From assembly GCA_030998015.1 (NCBI GenBank), contig JARWMV010000235.1:1240001-1304000 (forward strand): DNA of 64,000 nucleotides. Reading direction: 5' to 3'. Position 1 is the first letter of the stretch. Each line of letters begins with the position of its first letter. Made by a program: the position numbers and the translations under genes. The notes beneath the pieces were generated by a model, which did not search any database, was not told the origin of the DNA, and saw nothing but the letters and a program-made list of their open reading frames with translations. This stretch comes from Ceratorhiza oryzae-sativae (Eukaryota > Basidiomycota > Agaricomycetes > Cantharellales > Ceratobasidiaceae). This document shows positions 20,312 to 33,062 of the stretch, piece by piece.

Positions 20312-20407
20312 CCAAGGTAACTATAGAGCCCTCTAACACTACCTAGTACAGATTGAATATAACCTCTGTCCACTCAGCCTCAGAACTGCTGGCTAAAGGC
20401 CTCACAT

Positions 20408-20794
20408 GCAACCACTGGCAATCCAAGGGACTCAATTGAGGAATACCTTGAAAGCAATCCTGTTTCACTGACTGGTTTGGGTGGAGTTTTGTCATATTGG
20501 TCTAACCTGTTGGAATTGACACCACACCTAGCCCATTTTGCATTGAACTACCTCATCACACCTGGTGAGTCTTTTTGTCACTAAAATTAGGAGGGATATA
20601 TATTACATTAGTGATTAGCTACATCTGTTGATGTTGAGAGAGTGTTTTCTGCTGGTCAATTGACCATAAATCACTTACAGCACAACATTTCATCTCAAAC
20701 ATTTGCAGCCAAGATGGCACTTGGGTCCTGGTACAATACACCTTTGTTGCCTGACTTTAAGGAGGTGGCCTCAGTAATAGCTGAAACTATGTAG
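20408..20794 (+). pseudogene. hAT transposase C-terminal fragment (dimerisation region)
   Basis: Exon code DSIEEYLESN and LSYWSNLLELTPHL joins across a 54-nt intron (20565-20618) to ATSVDVERVFSAGQLTINH and MALGSWYNTPLLPDF, ending with TAG at 20794. This is the conserved hAT C-terminal dimerisation block (SVDVER.FS). The N-terminal DDE part is missing. A family 2-like LTR lies directly upstream, probably the cause of the truncation. Confidence 0.8.
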
Positions 20795-21087
20795 GCTTGG
20801 GACCAATTGGTTCACATGCTTATTGTGTATATATTAGGCATATGACTCATATTATTTTAACTACCACAGGGTACCACACAAGCACCAGCTGAAGCTGTTT
20901 TCTGTTCGGTAATTTGAAAAAGTTACTGGAGGCTACTGGTGCTCACATAACTCCCACAGAACTTACCATGTAGGCTTCCAATCCTACCATGCTGGTCCCT
21001 AACATACAGTACAATTAGTGCTAGTTGGCAAATACCCTGCCTCCAGTTATATTGACAACCAAGTGGTGCTATGCAATAATGTTATAT
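20795..21087. other. Junction between transposon island and host genes
   Basis: No gene was seen. Composition changes from the AT-rich, CpG-poor island to CpG-containing host sequence shortly to the right. Confidence 0.4.
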
Positions 21088-22538
21088 TCAAACCACAATC
21101 ATCATACAAAAATACAACATCCAGCTGTTCTGCCAAATAAAAGCCACCTTGGTATTGAATTCTAAGCCATGCAAACTTGTCAACATGTGCACAAGGAAGC
21201 AATCTACAAAAAACAAACAGAGATAAACTCCAAGTGGGACTTTGTTAAGCTCACTCACCTGTACTTTGAGCTCCGTAGCAGAAGGACGTTCCTCTGGGTA
21301 AGTAGTCCAGCACCACGTGAGCAGCCGCCAAAGCTTTTCGCCCAACGCTTCATCCCCAAAGATCTCCTGGAAGTTCGGTTTCACAGGCAGCCTACCTTCA
21401 ACTGTGACCATATAGACAACTGCAACGGTTTGCATATTGGCAAAGGGGATATTGCCAGTCAGGATTTCCTATTTTCAACATTGTGTCAGATGCAATTCTA
21501 AGTGGAAATTCGTAAGCCTACAAGCATCATCTACAAAATCGATAAGATAAAGGCCACTCTCAAGCTACAAGGCAATGTATTCGCTCACCATTCCAAATGC
21601 ATACATGTCAGCCTTGGTACTATATCGGCCACCCCTCAATATTTCAGGTGCCTGTTTACTACATCAATGTCTAAAGTGGTTTTTGTGGCTGAACAAGCCT
21701 TACCGTGTATCGGAGTGTAATGGGCAGTGCAGTAGTTGTCGAAAACTGGAGAGATGCACCACTCATGAGTAGTGCACTTCCAAAATCTGTAAACAACGGG
21801 ATCCCTTCGTCGGAGACAACAACATTGTCCTGGACAGACTACAATTGAATTTGGTGTCTTTATGTCACTGAAATATGACCTACCGGCTTAATGTCCCCGT
21901 GTACCTATCCATATCATATACAGGCATCAGGGGATAAGTAATAGCGAGACGAGCTAATCGTCTTACAATGTCATGCAAGTGCATATATTCGAGCGCAGCC
22001 GCCAGCTGAAGACACTGGAAGGCACTTTATAAGTTTTAGCCTTCACCCAATATCAGCCCACTTGCCAGTTCAAAGCGATCAATACTGTGGTTTGTTCGCA
22101 GAACGCTCCTGAGACTGCCTTTCTTCATCCATGGAGATACAATAGCCAAACTCTCTCCAAGCCGGACTATTCCCAAAAGTGGTAGGATATTCGGATGAAT
22201 ACATTTGGACCACGCATAGATTTCGTTAGCTGTGTGCTAAAGTTTCGAGGCACGATGTTAGGTCATGAAACGGGCCAATAGAGAGCTTTCCTTTCCTTCA
22301 GAACCTTGGAATGGGGGTTCGAGACATCAAGATCCCTTGAGTCAAAAAGGCATTTCACCGCAGTCAGAGTGCCATTGCGAAGGTGAGCACGGAATACGAC
22401 ACCGGATCCACCTCGCGCAAGAGGGTTCCCCTTGAGATCGTTGACATCAACCATGTCTGTGATATCCTTGCAACCGCGCCCGATTAGATGCCCTATGACT
22501 TGATCGATTGCCTAGTCGTAAACATTATCTGAGCTCAT
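21088..22538 (-). pseudogene. Protein kinase gene, spliced, with early nonsense codon
   Basis: Exons read with introns of about 50 nt. Visible parts are a Gly-rich loop (LARGGSGVVFRAHL) and VAIK-type Lys (TAVKCLF) near 22330-22420, the catalytic loop VHGDIKP near 21900, TDFGSALL near 21790, an APE-type activation end with STKADMYAFGM near 21600, and the C-lobe CW..YPEERPSA near 21290. The upstream ATG at 22538 is followed in frame by TAG at 22514-22512, possibly CAG before mutation. The next ATG (22454) could restore a start but would drop the N-terminal HLIGRGCKDIT segment. The 3' end runs into poor code next to the transposon island. The substrate is unknown; the type is Ser/Thr or TKL-like. 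Confidence 0.75.
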
Positions 22539-22923
22539 ACAGCCTGGATTTCTCACATCAGACAGACCGTTTTACTTGTGACCATGACAACTGGTGCCAG
22601 CGTCGTCAACGCAGGTGCATGCATTGAACAACCACCTGCGTTCGTATTGATACACGAACCGAGGCTTCCGCCGCTGTTGACGCCATCCTCGTTCTTGTTT
22701 GTTTTAACGCAACGAAGAGCCGCAATGCGTTTCAAATTGACTCACTGGGCCAAGACTATGGCGTCCACGGAGAAGGCAGAGTACAAACGCCCCACATGTA
22801 ATGATCGGTGTCAGACCCGTTCCAGGCGGATCCATGAATATCGCGAGATAGCTTCATGGATTGCGTTAGCAATAGAATGTAAATAAAGATAGGTTCACAT
22901 ACACTACTGTAGCTACGATCTAC

Positions 22924-23586
22924 TCATTGATGGTTGATAGAACGCGAACGACATCTCTAGTGTAATTAAGCAAATTCTCTATGACAGTGGCAGCTACTCA
23001 CTATAGCTACAACGCCCAACCATCCTTGAAAAAGGTACCAAACAATCGACTTCCACCAGCATATATAAATTTCGCTATTGACCCACAGGTTCGCGTGGCG
23101 ATTGGGATGAATATCAGGGCCGCCATAGAGCATCCTTAAGCAACGTGAATAGAGTGATGTCACGATCCATAGTTCCTCTTTATAGAAGTAGGCACGCCTA
23201 TGGAATACCAGATTAGCAATGCCTCAACATGGATGTTAATATCTCTGACTAAACTCACCCCTCGACTGGATGGTGATACTCTCCCCACCCTTGCATAGGG
23301 TGCTTGGCTTCGTTTCCATGTGCCAGTTTTATGATCCCGCCGGACGCTCCATCCTCTTCCTGTGCTGCAACAATGGGGCCTGGTAGGATTGCTCGTTTTT
23401 TACGAGGCCTGCTACAAATGCCATATGAACACCCCAACGTCTTTCGGGCAAGGCAGATACGCACGCGATGGTATCGTACCGATTTTTCTGGCTAGGTAAC
23501 CCTTCCCACAGCCGGGGATCGTAGCTCTGGGGGTCGAAGGGAACGGTAGTGTTTGTGCTCGGATTTGTTGATTTGCTTCCGCTCAT
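22924..23586 (-). CDS. Unrecognised spliced gene
   Basis: The start ATG at 23586 gives a polar N-terminus (MSGSKSTNPSTNTTVPFD). A 56-nt intron (GTGCGT...TAGCAG) leads to RKKRAILPGPIVAAQEEDG and GWGEYHHPVEG. A GTGAGT...CATAG intron leads to RAYFYKEELWIVTSLYSR, followed by an aromatic segment ICWWKSIVWYLFQGWLGVV that could enter a membrane. The last exon is short and uncertain. It has the same strand as the kinase, about 390 bp upstream. Function not known. Confidence 0.5.
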
Positions 23587-24505
23587 GATGGCTCGAAACT
23601 TGGGAAATTGTGGTTTGGTTGTGGCAGCCGAGAAGCAGAACCCTAAGCGCGCCGATCAGTGGTATAAAACGAGCGTAATGCAACGGGTTGGATTTATTAA
23701 GAAATCCGCATGCATAGGGTGCCACAGATGCGCGCCATCCATGCGGAGGATGAAAGGACGAATTTAAACAAGAACAAGAACCGATCAGCAGGGAAATTGG
23801 CGGGCTGCCGCCGAACTGGTGGAAAGCCTCGCTGCCACAATGACACGTGGTTTTTGCCAATATACGGCGACACTCGACAACTGGGACTAATTACTTTATT
23901 ACAGCTCAGATGGTCGAAATATGCGAGGCAGTATATTTGGTTGAGACCGAAGGCAAATCCCAGGCTTGGTCTGAGCTTCCCTTGAGCGATGTCGGTTTGC
24001 TCAAAGACTACCAGGTTTCAACACATAATCAAATGACTTGTAATGCAAGTTACAATACACATATAGCGGACACAGTCTGATGGAAAGGCAGTCTGAGGGC
24101 GCATGTCGTCAACACATATGAGATAAAGACACAAGAGGGCGCATATAGGGTGGAGAATACGATGAAAAAAGTAACACAACAATGCGAACGCCGGAGGAAA
24201 TCAGTTACACAAGGATAAATGGATGGTTAAGACAGACAAGATAATATGATATACGAATAGGTACCTAGTGGTATGTGGACAAGGGAGGGACAAGAGCCGA
24301 GGGTGAACAAGGTGGTCCGCCGTGCGGCACAGGGAGACGGGATGTGTATCGAGAGACGTGGGGAGATAATGACAGAGAGGGAATAGGCAAGCAGAGTTGG
24401 ATGGCGGGACAGACACACCGGGTACACCACATCGACAGTCTATGGCAAGGCAAAATCCAGATGAGAGGTAAAAAGATCTAGCATGTGTAATGTGTTATCA
24501 ACCTT
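23587..24505. other. Intergenic region
   Basis: Short frames only, none with protein-like composition or splice support. It holds the upstream region of the unknown gene (minus) and the 3' flank of eIF4G. Confidence 0.5.
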
Positions 24506-27500
24506 TCATGTCGACGTCTTGTCAAACTCTTGCAAAAGGAGATCCTTGGGGTGTACCTTGGGCTCTCCATAGACGGAAATGTTGTCCGCCATTTCTACCG
24601 CCTTGGTCCTGTCGAAACCCGCAGCATGCATCAACCGCGCAAGCCATTCGTACGTCTTTGGCACATCGATGCTCATGTCGTCCGCTATCTCGACAGTGGG
24701 CCCCAAGCCACGGAAAAACACATCCATCGAACACGCATCTTGCTTGCGCATTGCAGCAAACAGCTTTTCGGCAAGCACGACGACCTTGTTGCCACCGTCG
24801 AGAGCAGCGCCAACCATCTTGTCAACAAAGATATGACGGTGCTCCCCCGGAATGGCCTCGAGCGCCATGATCGCCTCCTCAACATTCTCCACACCCAGGT
24901 ATTCCTGATTCTTCGTTAGTCTTGGTTCTCACCCATCTGACGCGAAAAAACGCACCTTGATATCCTCCTTGACCTTCTTCTGAACGTCAGCCTCGGACAT
25001 CGCGGCCGGAGCAGCAGAGGTAGCAGACTCTGGCGTGCCCTCGTCCTCGGGTTTGTCACCCTCCGACTCTGTAGGCTTGGACCTAGGCAGAAGATTCAAC
25101 TTCCTACGCACACTTCCACTCTCAGTTGCAGGGGATCCACCAGGTCCGAGATCGATGCTCGGCTTGCGGCTGCCCGTGCCTCCACGTGCGGTGGCGGCCT
25201 CGGGTTGTGGTGGGCCATCCGCTCCCGCCGCACCGAGCGCGGCAAACATGTTCGCGCTTGAACTCGCCCTCGACAGACTCGCATCTCGTTGCTTTGGATT
25301 GGCCTTGTTGAACACACTCGTCGGACCAAACGACAGACCGGTCGGCTTGGAAATCTTGCCAAAGTTGGACAGATCACCAGCCTTGGCAGGTGGTCGGCTC
25401 GCCGCGCTTCCTCCAGCGACGTTCCATCCATCAGCTTGCTGGCCATGATCGCCGCCACGTTCGCCGCCACGACGGGACCCACCGCGCTGTATGGCGTTGC
25501 GAGATGCAGCCTCGTCTCGCTTGGCCTGCTCGTGTACAGCTGCGATAGTTGAAGGTTGAGCGACGGCCGAACGGGCTTGCCAATGTCGCTGACGGAGTTC
25601 GATGACATCCTATACCCCGATCGTTAGGACAAGCACTGCCTGACCACGTGCAAATACATACCTGCAACATAAACTGCATACGCGAATTGATATTGCTTCC
25701 CCTGGCCATCTCCGACATGCGCTCAAAGTAGATGTCCATATGTGTTTTGGCCTTGGGCGTATCCAAACTGTGTCCGACGGTCGTGAGCAATTTGCACAAG
25801 CTCTCGATTTCTTCTTCTTCTGGATTGATAACATTCGATAGCAGCTTCTTGATGCATTCGTGCATGATACGTTCGGTAAGCATCTGCAGCTTGAACAGCT
25901 CGCCAATGAACCGGACCAGACCGAGACCTTGTCGTTTGGCTTTGGCAGCGGCATAGTATTCCTCAGAGTAGAGCGCGGCCTCGCCATTGGCTTGACTCGC
26001 AGCCTCGGCAGCCTTATCTTCTCCAGCCTTGCTCGCAGCGAGCGCAGCAGCAGCTTCCTTGGCGGACCAACCGCGCTCAAAATCCTCTTGACACCGGTTC
26101 AGCAGGTATTTGCGGAACAACATCCCTCCCGAGACTGGCTGGCCATCGGCGTTCCGAATCGTCTCGTCCTGAACGTTGGGAGATACACGCTCCATCATCT
26201 TGCGACACAACCGCGCGTACATCTCGCTGAACCCAGCTTCGTCCTTGGCCTTTTCGAAGATAAGCCTGATCACTTGCATCAGAGTCGTGCCGTCTTTTTC
26301 TTGCTCGCTCTTGTTCGCCCACTCGATGATCTGGTCCGAGATCGAGTCAAACTTGTCCATTGTGAGCTTGTTCAGCAGTGACTTGACTTTGCGATCCACG
26401 AGTTGACGTTCCTCGAGTTGGGACGATGTACCACGTTTGGTGCTGTCTGCCACCCATCGGTTCTCCGAGACCTCGAGCGGCACAACCGGTTCGAGCGACA
26501 ACTGTGACTGATTAGACGGTGTAGCAAACCCACTCCCGCGCATCGAATCTCCACGGTTGTTCCCTCGCTGACTCCTCGTTCGCTTTGCCTCCCTCGGCCC
26601 CGCGCCTCCGCCACCGCCGCTGCTCGCGCTCCTCGTCATAGGAGTGAGCCGCCCAGCCGTACCAGGTGCAAACGGCATACCCCCTGCGCCACGACCGACC
26701 GTGCTCGCATCGAATCGTGCCTGGCTGTCCCTGAGTTGGGAAGGTGGGGCTTGGAAGCTGCCCATCGCAAAGTTGCCCTTTTGGATCCCCACGTTGCCCA
26801 GTCCGAGTCCAACAGACCCCTGGCGCTGGAGGGACGCAGGACCACCCATGCCCATAGAGTTGACACGACGATTGCCCTGGCGTGCACCACCCGGATAGCT
26901 CGCACCTGGATCGCCTGGTTCAAGACCGATCGCATCGAGTGGGGGGAGCGAGTCTGGCTTTTCCTTGCAGAAGCTCATAAACTGAAGCAGGAAGTCTCGG
27001 TCGTACCTACAAACAACCCAACCGTCAGTATGGTACCGCAATCCCCCCAAATAAAACTGGGCGCAAACTCACCTGAACTTGCCGGGCGTCGCAGCAATGT
27101 TCAAATCCGGATTCGGCGTTTTGATTGCCTCGGGGTAGGACACCGCGTTCAAGTCTTCGATGATCCTCGCGCTCGCGAGCGCACTGGGAGGGGCCGCACT
27201 GCGATTGACCTGGGCCGAGCTGAGGTCGAGCGGGCCAGGAACCGGGCGCTTCGGGCGCTCGCTGGCTGTAGTCGAGATAGACAGAGGTGAAGGGCGTTCG
27301 GGGATCGTACTCGGCAACAGCCCGTTAGACGTGGGCTTGGGAGACTCGACAGGTGAGACGGTGTCGCGTGCCTCGGCAGCGGCTTCGGCATCAGCTTTGG
27401 CCTTGGCCTCAGCTTCAGCTTTGGCCTTCTCTTCGGCCTCTGCTTGAGCTTTGGCAGCAGCCTCGGCCTCTTCCTTCGCCTTTGCCTCGGCTTCGGCCTT

Positions 27501-29527
27501 TGCTTTGGCCTCTGCCTCCTCTTTGGCTTTGGCTTCGGCCTCTGCCTTAATCCTAGCCTCCTCTTCAGCCTTGAGCCGAGCCTCTTCCTCGGCCTTGAGC
27601 CTGGCCTCTTCCTCGGCTTTGAGTCGGGCCTCCTCTTCAGCTTTTGCCTTTGCCTCAGCTTCAGCCTTTTCCCTCTCAATGCGCTCCCGTTCCTCACGCT
27701 CGACGCGCTCCTTTTCCTCGCGCTCAATGCGCTCCTTCTCCTCCTTCTCCTTGGCCTCGCGTTCGAGTCGCTCGCGTTCTTCCCGTTCGACTCGTTCTTT
27801 CTCCTCTCTCTCCTTGCGCTCCTTTTCTTCGCGTTCCTTTTCTTCCTTCTCCTTGGCCTCCCGCTCGAGCCGCTCCTTTTCTTCCTTCTTTTCACGTTCC
27901 TCGCGTTCCTTCTTCTCCTTTTCCTCCTTTTCCTTGGCTAGCCGCACATTCCGTTCCTCGGCAGTCTCGAGCTTGACTGGGACAGACTGGCGCTTTGGAA
28001 GCGTTGGCGTTGGGCTCTGGCCCATCCCAATGTTGACTTTAGGTGACGGCGGCACACCGGTGTCAAACGATACCGCGTTGCCCTCCGGGGTGCTTATGCG
28101 GACCGAAGTACGCGGCCGTGCGCCGGGAATAAACGCGGCCGCATGAGTGTTCAGTTGGCTCGTAGTGGGTGTCGCGACAGATGGCGTGGGCGGGGGATGG
28201 ACCTGCGTGGATATAGGCGGAGGGGCGTGGGGCACGGGAGGATGAGGCGAGGTGGTAGAGACAGGGGGGGTCGAGGGCGGCCGGGGTTGAGAAGACGGAA
28301 TTCGTGGTGATTGCTGCATTTGCGGGTTGTGCATATGAGAAGGCATGTGCTGGTATGGATGTGGACCGTGGGGAATGTATTGTTGCCAATAGTGTCCGAA
28401 CGTATCGTACCCCTGCGGGTGCTAAAATTCCTTGAGTGATATGTAAATCGCTAAAAATCCAAAAATACCACGTACATAATATGGCTGCTGACCCCACTGG
28501 GGTTGTATCGGGTGTTGTGGGTGTTGTTGATGGTGAGGATGCGGTACAGGCATCGGCGCCACGCCCATTCTGGGACTGCCGGCCGGCCTGGGCCCAGCAC
28601 TCCCGGTCTGGGTACCGGCAAGCGGCGGACGCGAAATTTGCGGGCTCCTGGGAAATGATGGTTGGCTATCTCGACCGGCATAAGGTGGGCGCGGCCCATT
28701 ATTGGGTCCGGCCGGTGCAGTCGGAGCCGGAGGCTGTTGAGCCGGCGTCGGGTTAGCCGGAGGCGCAGAAGCGGCAGCAGGAGCGGGCGGTGGGGCCCCA
28801 CCTCCACCCTGGAAAAACGCATGGATGTTTAGGACTTTTTTGGGCTTGGGTGTAGAGGTGGACGCCGGCGGAGTGCTACTCGCGGTCGATATGGGGGTGG
28901 GCGTTGCGGCCGGTTGGTGTGGGTGTCGGCGCGACGACCTTGACGCCATTTGCCTTGACCGGTGCTGGTGCCGGTGCTGGTGGCTGAGCGGGCGTGGCTG
29001 CTGGTGCTGGTGCTGGTGCTGGCGCCGCTGCCGGTGCTGTCGCTACCACTGGTGACTGGGACGCAGGTGCGGCAGTAGTTGCAGTCGGTGTAGCAGGTGT
29101 GGCGGGCGCTGGGTCAGGCTGCTTGGCCTTTTCGGTTGCTGTGGCGGGCGGGGACGCGGCGGCAGACGTTGCATCGACCGAACCGAAGCTAATCGAGCCG
29201 GCTGCGGCCGTCGTCAGCCAGAGCAATATATAGGTATATAAATCCCATGTGCTCACTTGGTCGGTGGCCTGCGCCGGGGATGCCCCGGCTGACGGTGACA
29301 GCGGGCTTTACGGCCCCCTGCCCTGCGTTGGGCCCGAGGGTACTTGGTCGGCGCGAGTGAGTTCCGGGAGAGGCATTGGCGGGTGCGTTGTTAGCAGGAG
29401 ACTGTGCGCGCGACGAATTGGATGCTGCTGCAGCCGCCTGCGGAGGTCCTTTTGACCACGCCGAGTTTGCGAGCGGAGACGAATTCGATGCCTTGGATTG
29501 CGTTGCGGGCTTGACAGAACTGCTCAT
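24506..29527 (-). CDS. Translation initiation factor eIF4G
   Basis: Scaffold of the cap-binding eIF4F complex. The ATG is at 29527, behind a 5'-UTR intron. A long Ser/Pro/Ala-rich N-terminus with PKPKKVLNIHAFF is followed by a charged region of K/E then A/E/K repeats (about 27,980-27,370). The eIF4E-binding motif YDRDFLLQF (YX4L-phi) lies at about 27,000. The MIF4G domain runs from KVKSLLNKLTMDKFD to SRMQFMLQ (about 26,390-25,660), and a C-terminal MA3 domain (about 24,890-24,560) ends at 24506. Introns sit near 29,270, 28,470, 27,070, 25,660 and 24,955. The frame appears to shift by one base near 28,930 with no usable intron, possibly a sequence error. Cytoplasmic, housekeeping. Confidence 0.95.
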
Positions 29528-29529
29528 TT

Positions 29530-29577
29530 CTGCATCATGGTTAGCGTCGAGTAGATCGGGCGCGGCCAGCGACTTAC
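29530..29577 (-). other. 5'-UTR intron of eIF4G
   Basis: GTAAGT...GCTAAC...TGCAG, 48 nt, ends three bases before the ATG. Read through, it would give a spurious longer N-terminus. Confidence 0.65.
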
Positions 29578-30965
29578 GAGTCTGCAATCGATTGTGTTTT
29601 GGTATGCTTTTGGTCGTGCTCGACGTCGGTGGCGAGGGGGAGTCGGACGTCGGAATCGAAAACGAGAAATAAAAGAAAGGTCGTAAAATAGACCCGACCG
29701 GCAGGCTTTGCTCCGTCCAACGACAGAGAAAGGCAGGCAGATGAAGCTGAAGGTGACGCCCAAGTCGGAGGTGACTGGCGAGAGTAGGGAATCTGCCAGC
29801 CCTGGACTGGCCGGAAATTTATACAAGTGGCTGTGCTGAAATTGAAACTGCCCAGTCAGCCACTCGCTCTGCCTTGTCGCCTTCGCTGGCTCCTTTATTT
29901 TTTCACTCGTAACAAGGTTACTTGTAAATCGAATACATTCATGCCCTGTCTGTACAGCGGTTTGCCATGCGACCGTGCTTGATTTACGTCGGACGCCCCA
30001 GACCGATCGCTCCTGGAAACGCGCGTTCGTAAGCAGCTGAAATGCAGCGGTGACGTAGTGCGCCCTCGCGATGCTAAATACTTTCCACATGCTAATTAAT
30101 GCCACGATGGAACATCCCCATGCAACATCCCAGACACTCGTCGACATCATGACGGCGCATCTGGAGGAGCGTTGTGACCTCAATCACGGCATCGTGCAGC
30201 CGAGTAAGCTCGCACGAACCCGGCAGACAAATGACCGTTCGAGGCACATTTATGGGTGTTTCAGCATAGCCTGAAGAGACACCACCGCCTGGTCGCAACG
30301 TCGGCCATAATGTTAACCTATATGCGCTCTCAGCCATTGCCATCATTTCCATTCAGTGTCCAATGAGCCCCCACGGGGAGCATGATAGCCTAGCTCACCT
30401 GAATCATACATCCATTCAGGTCCAAGAACCACATCATGGCTAAAAGCAGATTCATCCGAAGCGCATGCACTATCTTTTGTATACCTCGCAATTCACAAGC
30501 ACGCTCCAGAAACGTCAAACAGTGCGGTCTTTTCATTTCGCCATCACCAAACGGTATACACACTGCATTTATTCCGATAAGGTATCTTGTCGTTAACCTG
30601 TCGCCTTCAATATGCCGCCTTGCCAGAAAACGCGCACATAGTACGAAGGCGCTCTAGATCCGGTCCGTGAACCAAAGAACCAACTTTCCCAGATGAGCCA
30701 AGTTCAAGGGTTAATCGCTTTACCATCACATATGCAATAGAAGCCAGACACTGGCCCGTAGCCCAAGGCAGGAATTCAAGTACACATCAAGTGGCTCACG
30801 CAGGAAGAGCAAATCTGTCACCCTAAATAGACCCCTAGATTTTACCGCGCTACAATAACTCATTCGCTACGAAATACTGAAACAGAACAAACAACCAAGG
30901 CAGGGGGATACAAGAACACAAGCACTGTCCGTGACACCGTCCTGAGTAAAACACGAGAAAATAAA
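29578..30965. other. Intergenic region upstream of eIF4G
   Basis: A 219-codon minus frame (29524-30183) covers the eIF4G promoter but lacks domain features and is judged accidental. The rest (30,184-30,965) shows nothing I can support. Confidence 0.45.
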
Positions 30966-32789
30966 CTAATCATACAGATTAGAATCGATTGACACTCCCC
31001 CAGCAGCGACCCACATCCGCATCCTATCCTTCTGGCCGCCTCGCCCACGGGACCGTAACAGCCTCATGTACATATTCGCGATCTGCACACGGGAGGACTG
31101 ATAGTCTGGCACGCACAACGCCAAGCTGTGCTTTTGGATCGAGAGCTGTACGTTTGGCCACATATGGGATATATATCTAAGTCCAAACAGTCAGAATCGG
31201 GGTGCCCAATATGCAACCATGACACTCACGAGGCGAACCTGAACCAATCCCCGTCGCTCGAGAAGATAAATGTACTAGCAAAACTACTCAGTTTGGGGTT
31301 ACCCGAAGCACCGCGCGGCAGCCAGGGTATGGCGCCCATATCAGCAGGGGTCAATTTGAACGATTCGATGCGAGCAGTAAGGTGTCTCAACTTGCCCATA
31401 CGAAGAAAGCGATGCAACTCAGAGAAAGGCACGAACAAGTCGGTCCATACGAGTACTTCCAAATGGACCAACAAAGTAGTGACTCGCTCGACTACATAGC
31501 CTTCTAGAGCGCTGGCGACCCATACCATCTCCATGGAAAGTTCACGGAGTGGATACTGAGACAACAGTTGCAATGACTGTTCGTCTATCTTTGCGATAAT
31601 ACCAGAGGATTGGGTAAACTCCAGCCGGAGTACCGTGAGCCGTGGACACTCTTTGAGACAGGTGGTGAGGAATTGGAAGAGATTAAAGGAGAGGTCCAAC
31701 TCGGAATCCCCCGATACGATTACGGTGGGATGGGTGCGGACGACGTCAAGCGTCGTGATGTTTTTGGTCGCCTTGGACACTAGCCATGCAGACTCGACAT
31801 CCGACGAAACAAATCCGGCTAGCCGAAGCTCTTGAAGGGGACCAAACGATGTGTTGCGGAGATACGTCACTGGCACTTCTTCCTTTAATGACTTATAAGC
31901 CTCTATCTCAATATATTGAAGGGCAGGGAGTCGACTGATATGTTGCGAATAATTGTTGATTACATACGATGTAGTCGATAGGCTCTTGAGCGTCACGGCG
32001 CTTTGATAAAACTTTGCTACGTGATCTGGTCCGGTAGCGTCTGGCGCTGGCAAGAGGCATTCTTCCTGCTCTTCCATTTCGTAAGGCACGATATGCAGTT
32101 CGAGTGCGATCAGCCGAACGCACAGCCTCATCAAGTGCTGGAGGATAGCAGAGCCGACCCCACGGGACACCCTTAGCCCCCATCCAATACGCAGCTCGCA
32201 TAGAGAGCTGGAAGCGAGTGCAGCGACCCATGGATAGGGCAGCATGCCGCACCGGGCGTCGTTGGACTTGATAACGAGACTCGTGAGGTTTGGCAGAAGA
32301 ACATGACCAGAATCCACATAGTCCAATAGTCGCCTCCAACCTGAGATGGTTACGGTCGAGTCTAGAGTTTTGTATAAATCTAGGTGCGTGATGTATGGTG
32401 CATAGATGCGGAAGCGCCGAAAGTCTGAGTCAACAAGTGGCCCCGAGAATGTCTGTTCGAGAACCGTGAATTAGCCTTTATTGGGGAAACTAATGCAACT
32501 GTAATCGACTTACAAAGTTTCTACCCGTTTTATAGTTCGGGCCATATCTCGGATAACCTCGTAAAGTTTTGATCTCTGTACACGGCAACAGTCGCAAAAG
32601 CGGGGAAACACAAGAGGTATGTTTCCAGATCGTGGCGGCGACAGGATAAAATATCACCCTACAAACGGATATGAGCGTAGGAAGGAACTGGGGCTCGACA
32701 TGCTCCAAAATCAGCAGCGCGAGTTCTGGAGTCTGAAACACTCGCTCCCAAGGGGCTAAGCTGGCCTGGCATTCGCTAACTGCGATCAT
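30966..32789 (-). CDS. F-box-like/LRR protein, intact paralogue
   Basis: Three exons: 32789 to about 32513, about 32466 to 31226, and about 31178 to 30966. The N-terminus (TPELALLILEHVEPQFLPTL, then CRVIFYPVAATIWKHT) resembles an F-box-like segment, which would recruit an SCF ubiquitin ligase. The rest is Leu-rich (LPNLTSLVIKS, LSQYPLRELSMEMVW, HLEVLVWTDLFVP), fitting LRR-like substrate binding. The C-terminal exon ends NRGRG-like (RSRGRGGQKDRMRMW). It has no internal stop. A second, decayed copy is at 48376-50187. The assignment is by pattern only; the target is unknown. Confidence 0.7.
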
Positions 32790-33062
32790 GATATCATCAA
32801 CGCGGTCCGTGTAGAGGTAGAGTGCATAAAGTTTTACGGATGCTGTATCCCACGAGTGCTTGGTTGGGGTGGGCTATTGGTATTCTGGAAAGAACTAGAC
32901 AGAGCCAACTCGCTTCCGTGCGGTGGCGGCTGGCTGGGCAAGGTACTCGACGAGCGCTCAGCTGACTCAGCTAATTAAGTTTTGGCTTTCATCTGGCGAC
33001 GTTTAGATAAATCCCCACGCTTAAGGCCATACGAAGCTCTCCTCCATCTTCAAAAAAGTAAA

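Noticed and set aside
27444..28146. Long plus-strand ORFs (Ser/Ala/Phe- or Leu/Phe-rich)
   Set aside because: They are antisense shadows of the K/E/A repeat of eIF4G; composition is an artefact of the repeated codons.
29524..30183. 219-codon minus ORF upstream of eIF4G
   Set aside because: It overlaps the 5'-UTR intron and promoter, has no domain and no sensible start; judged accidental.
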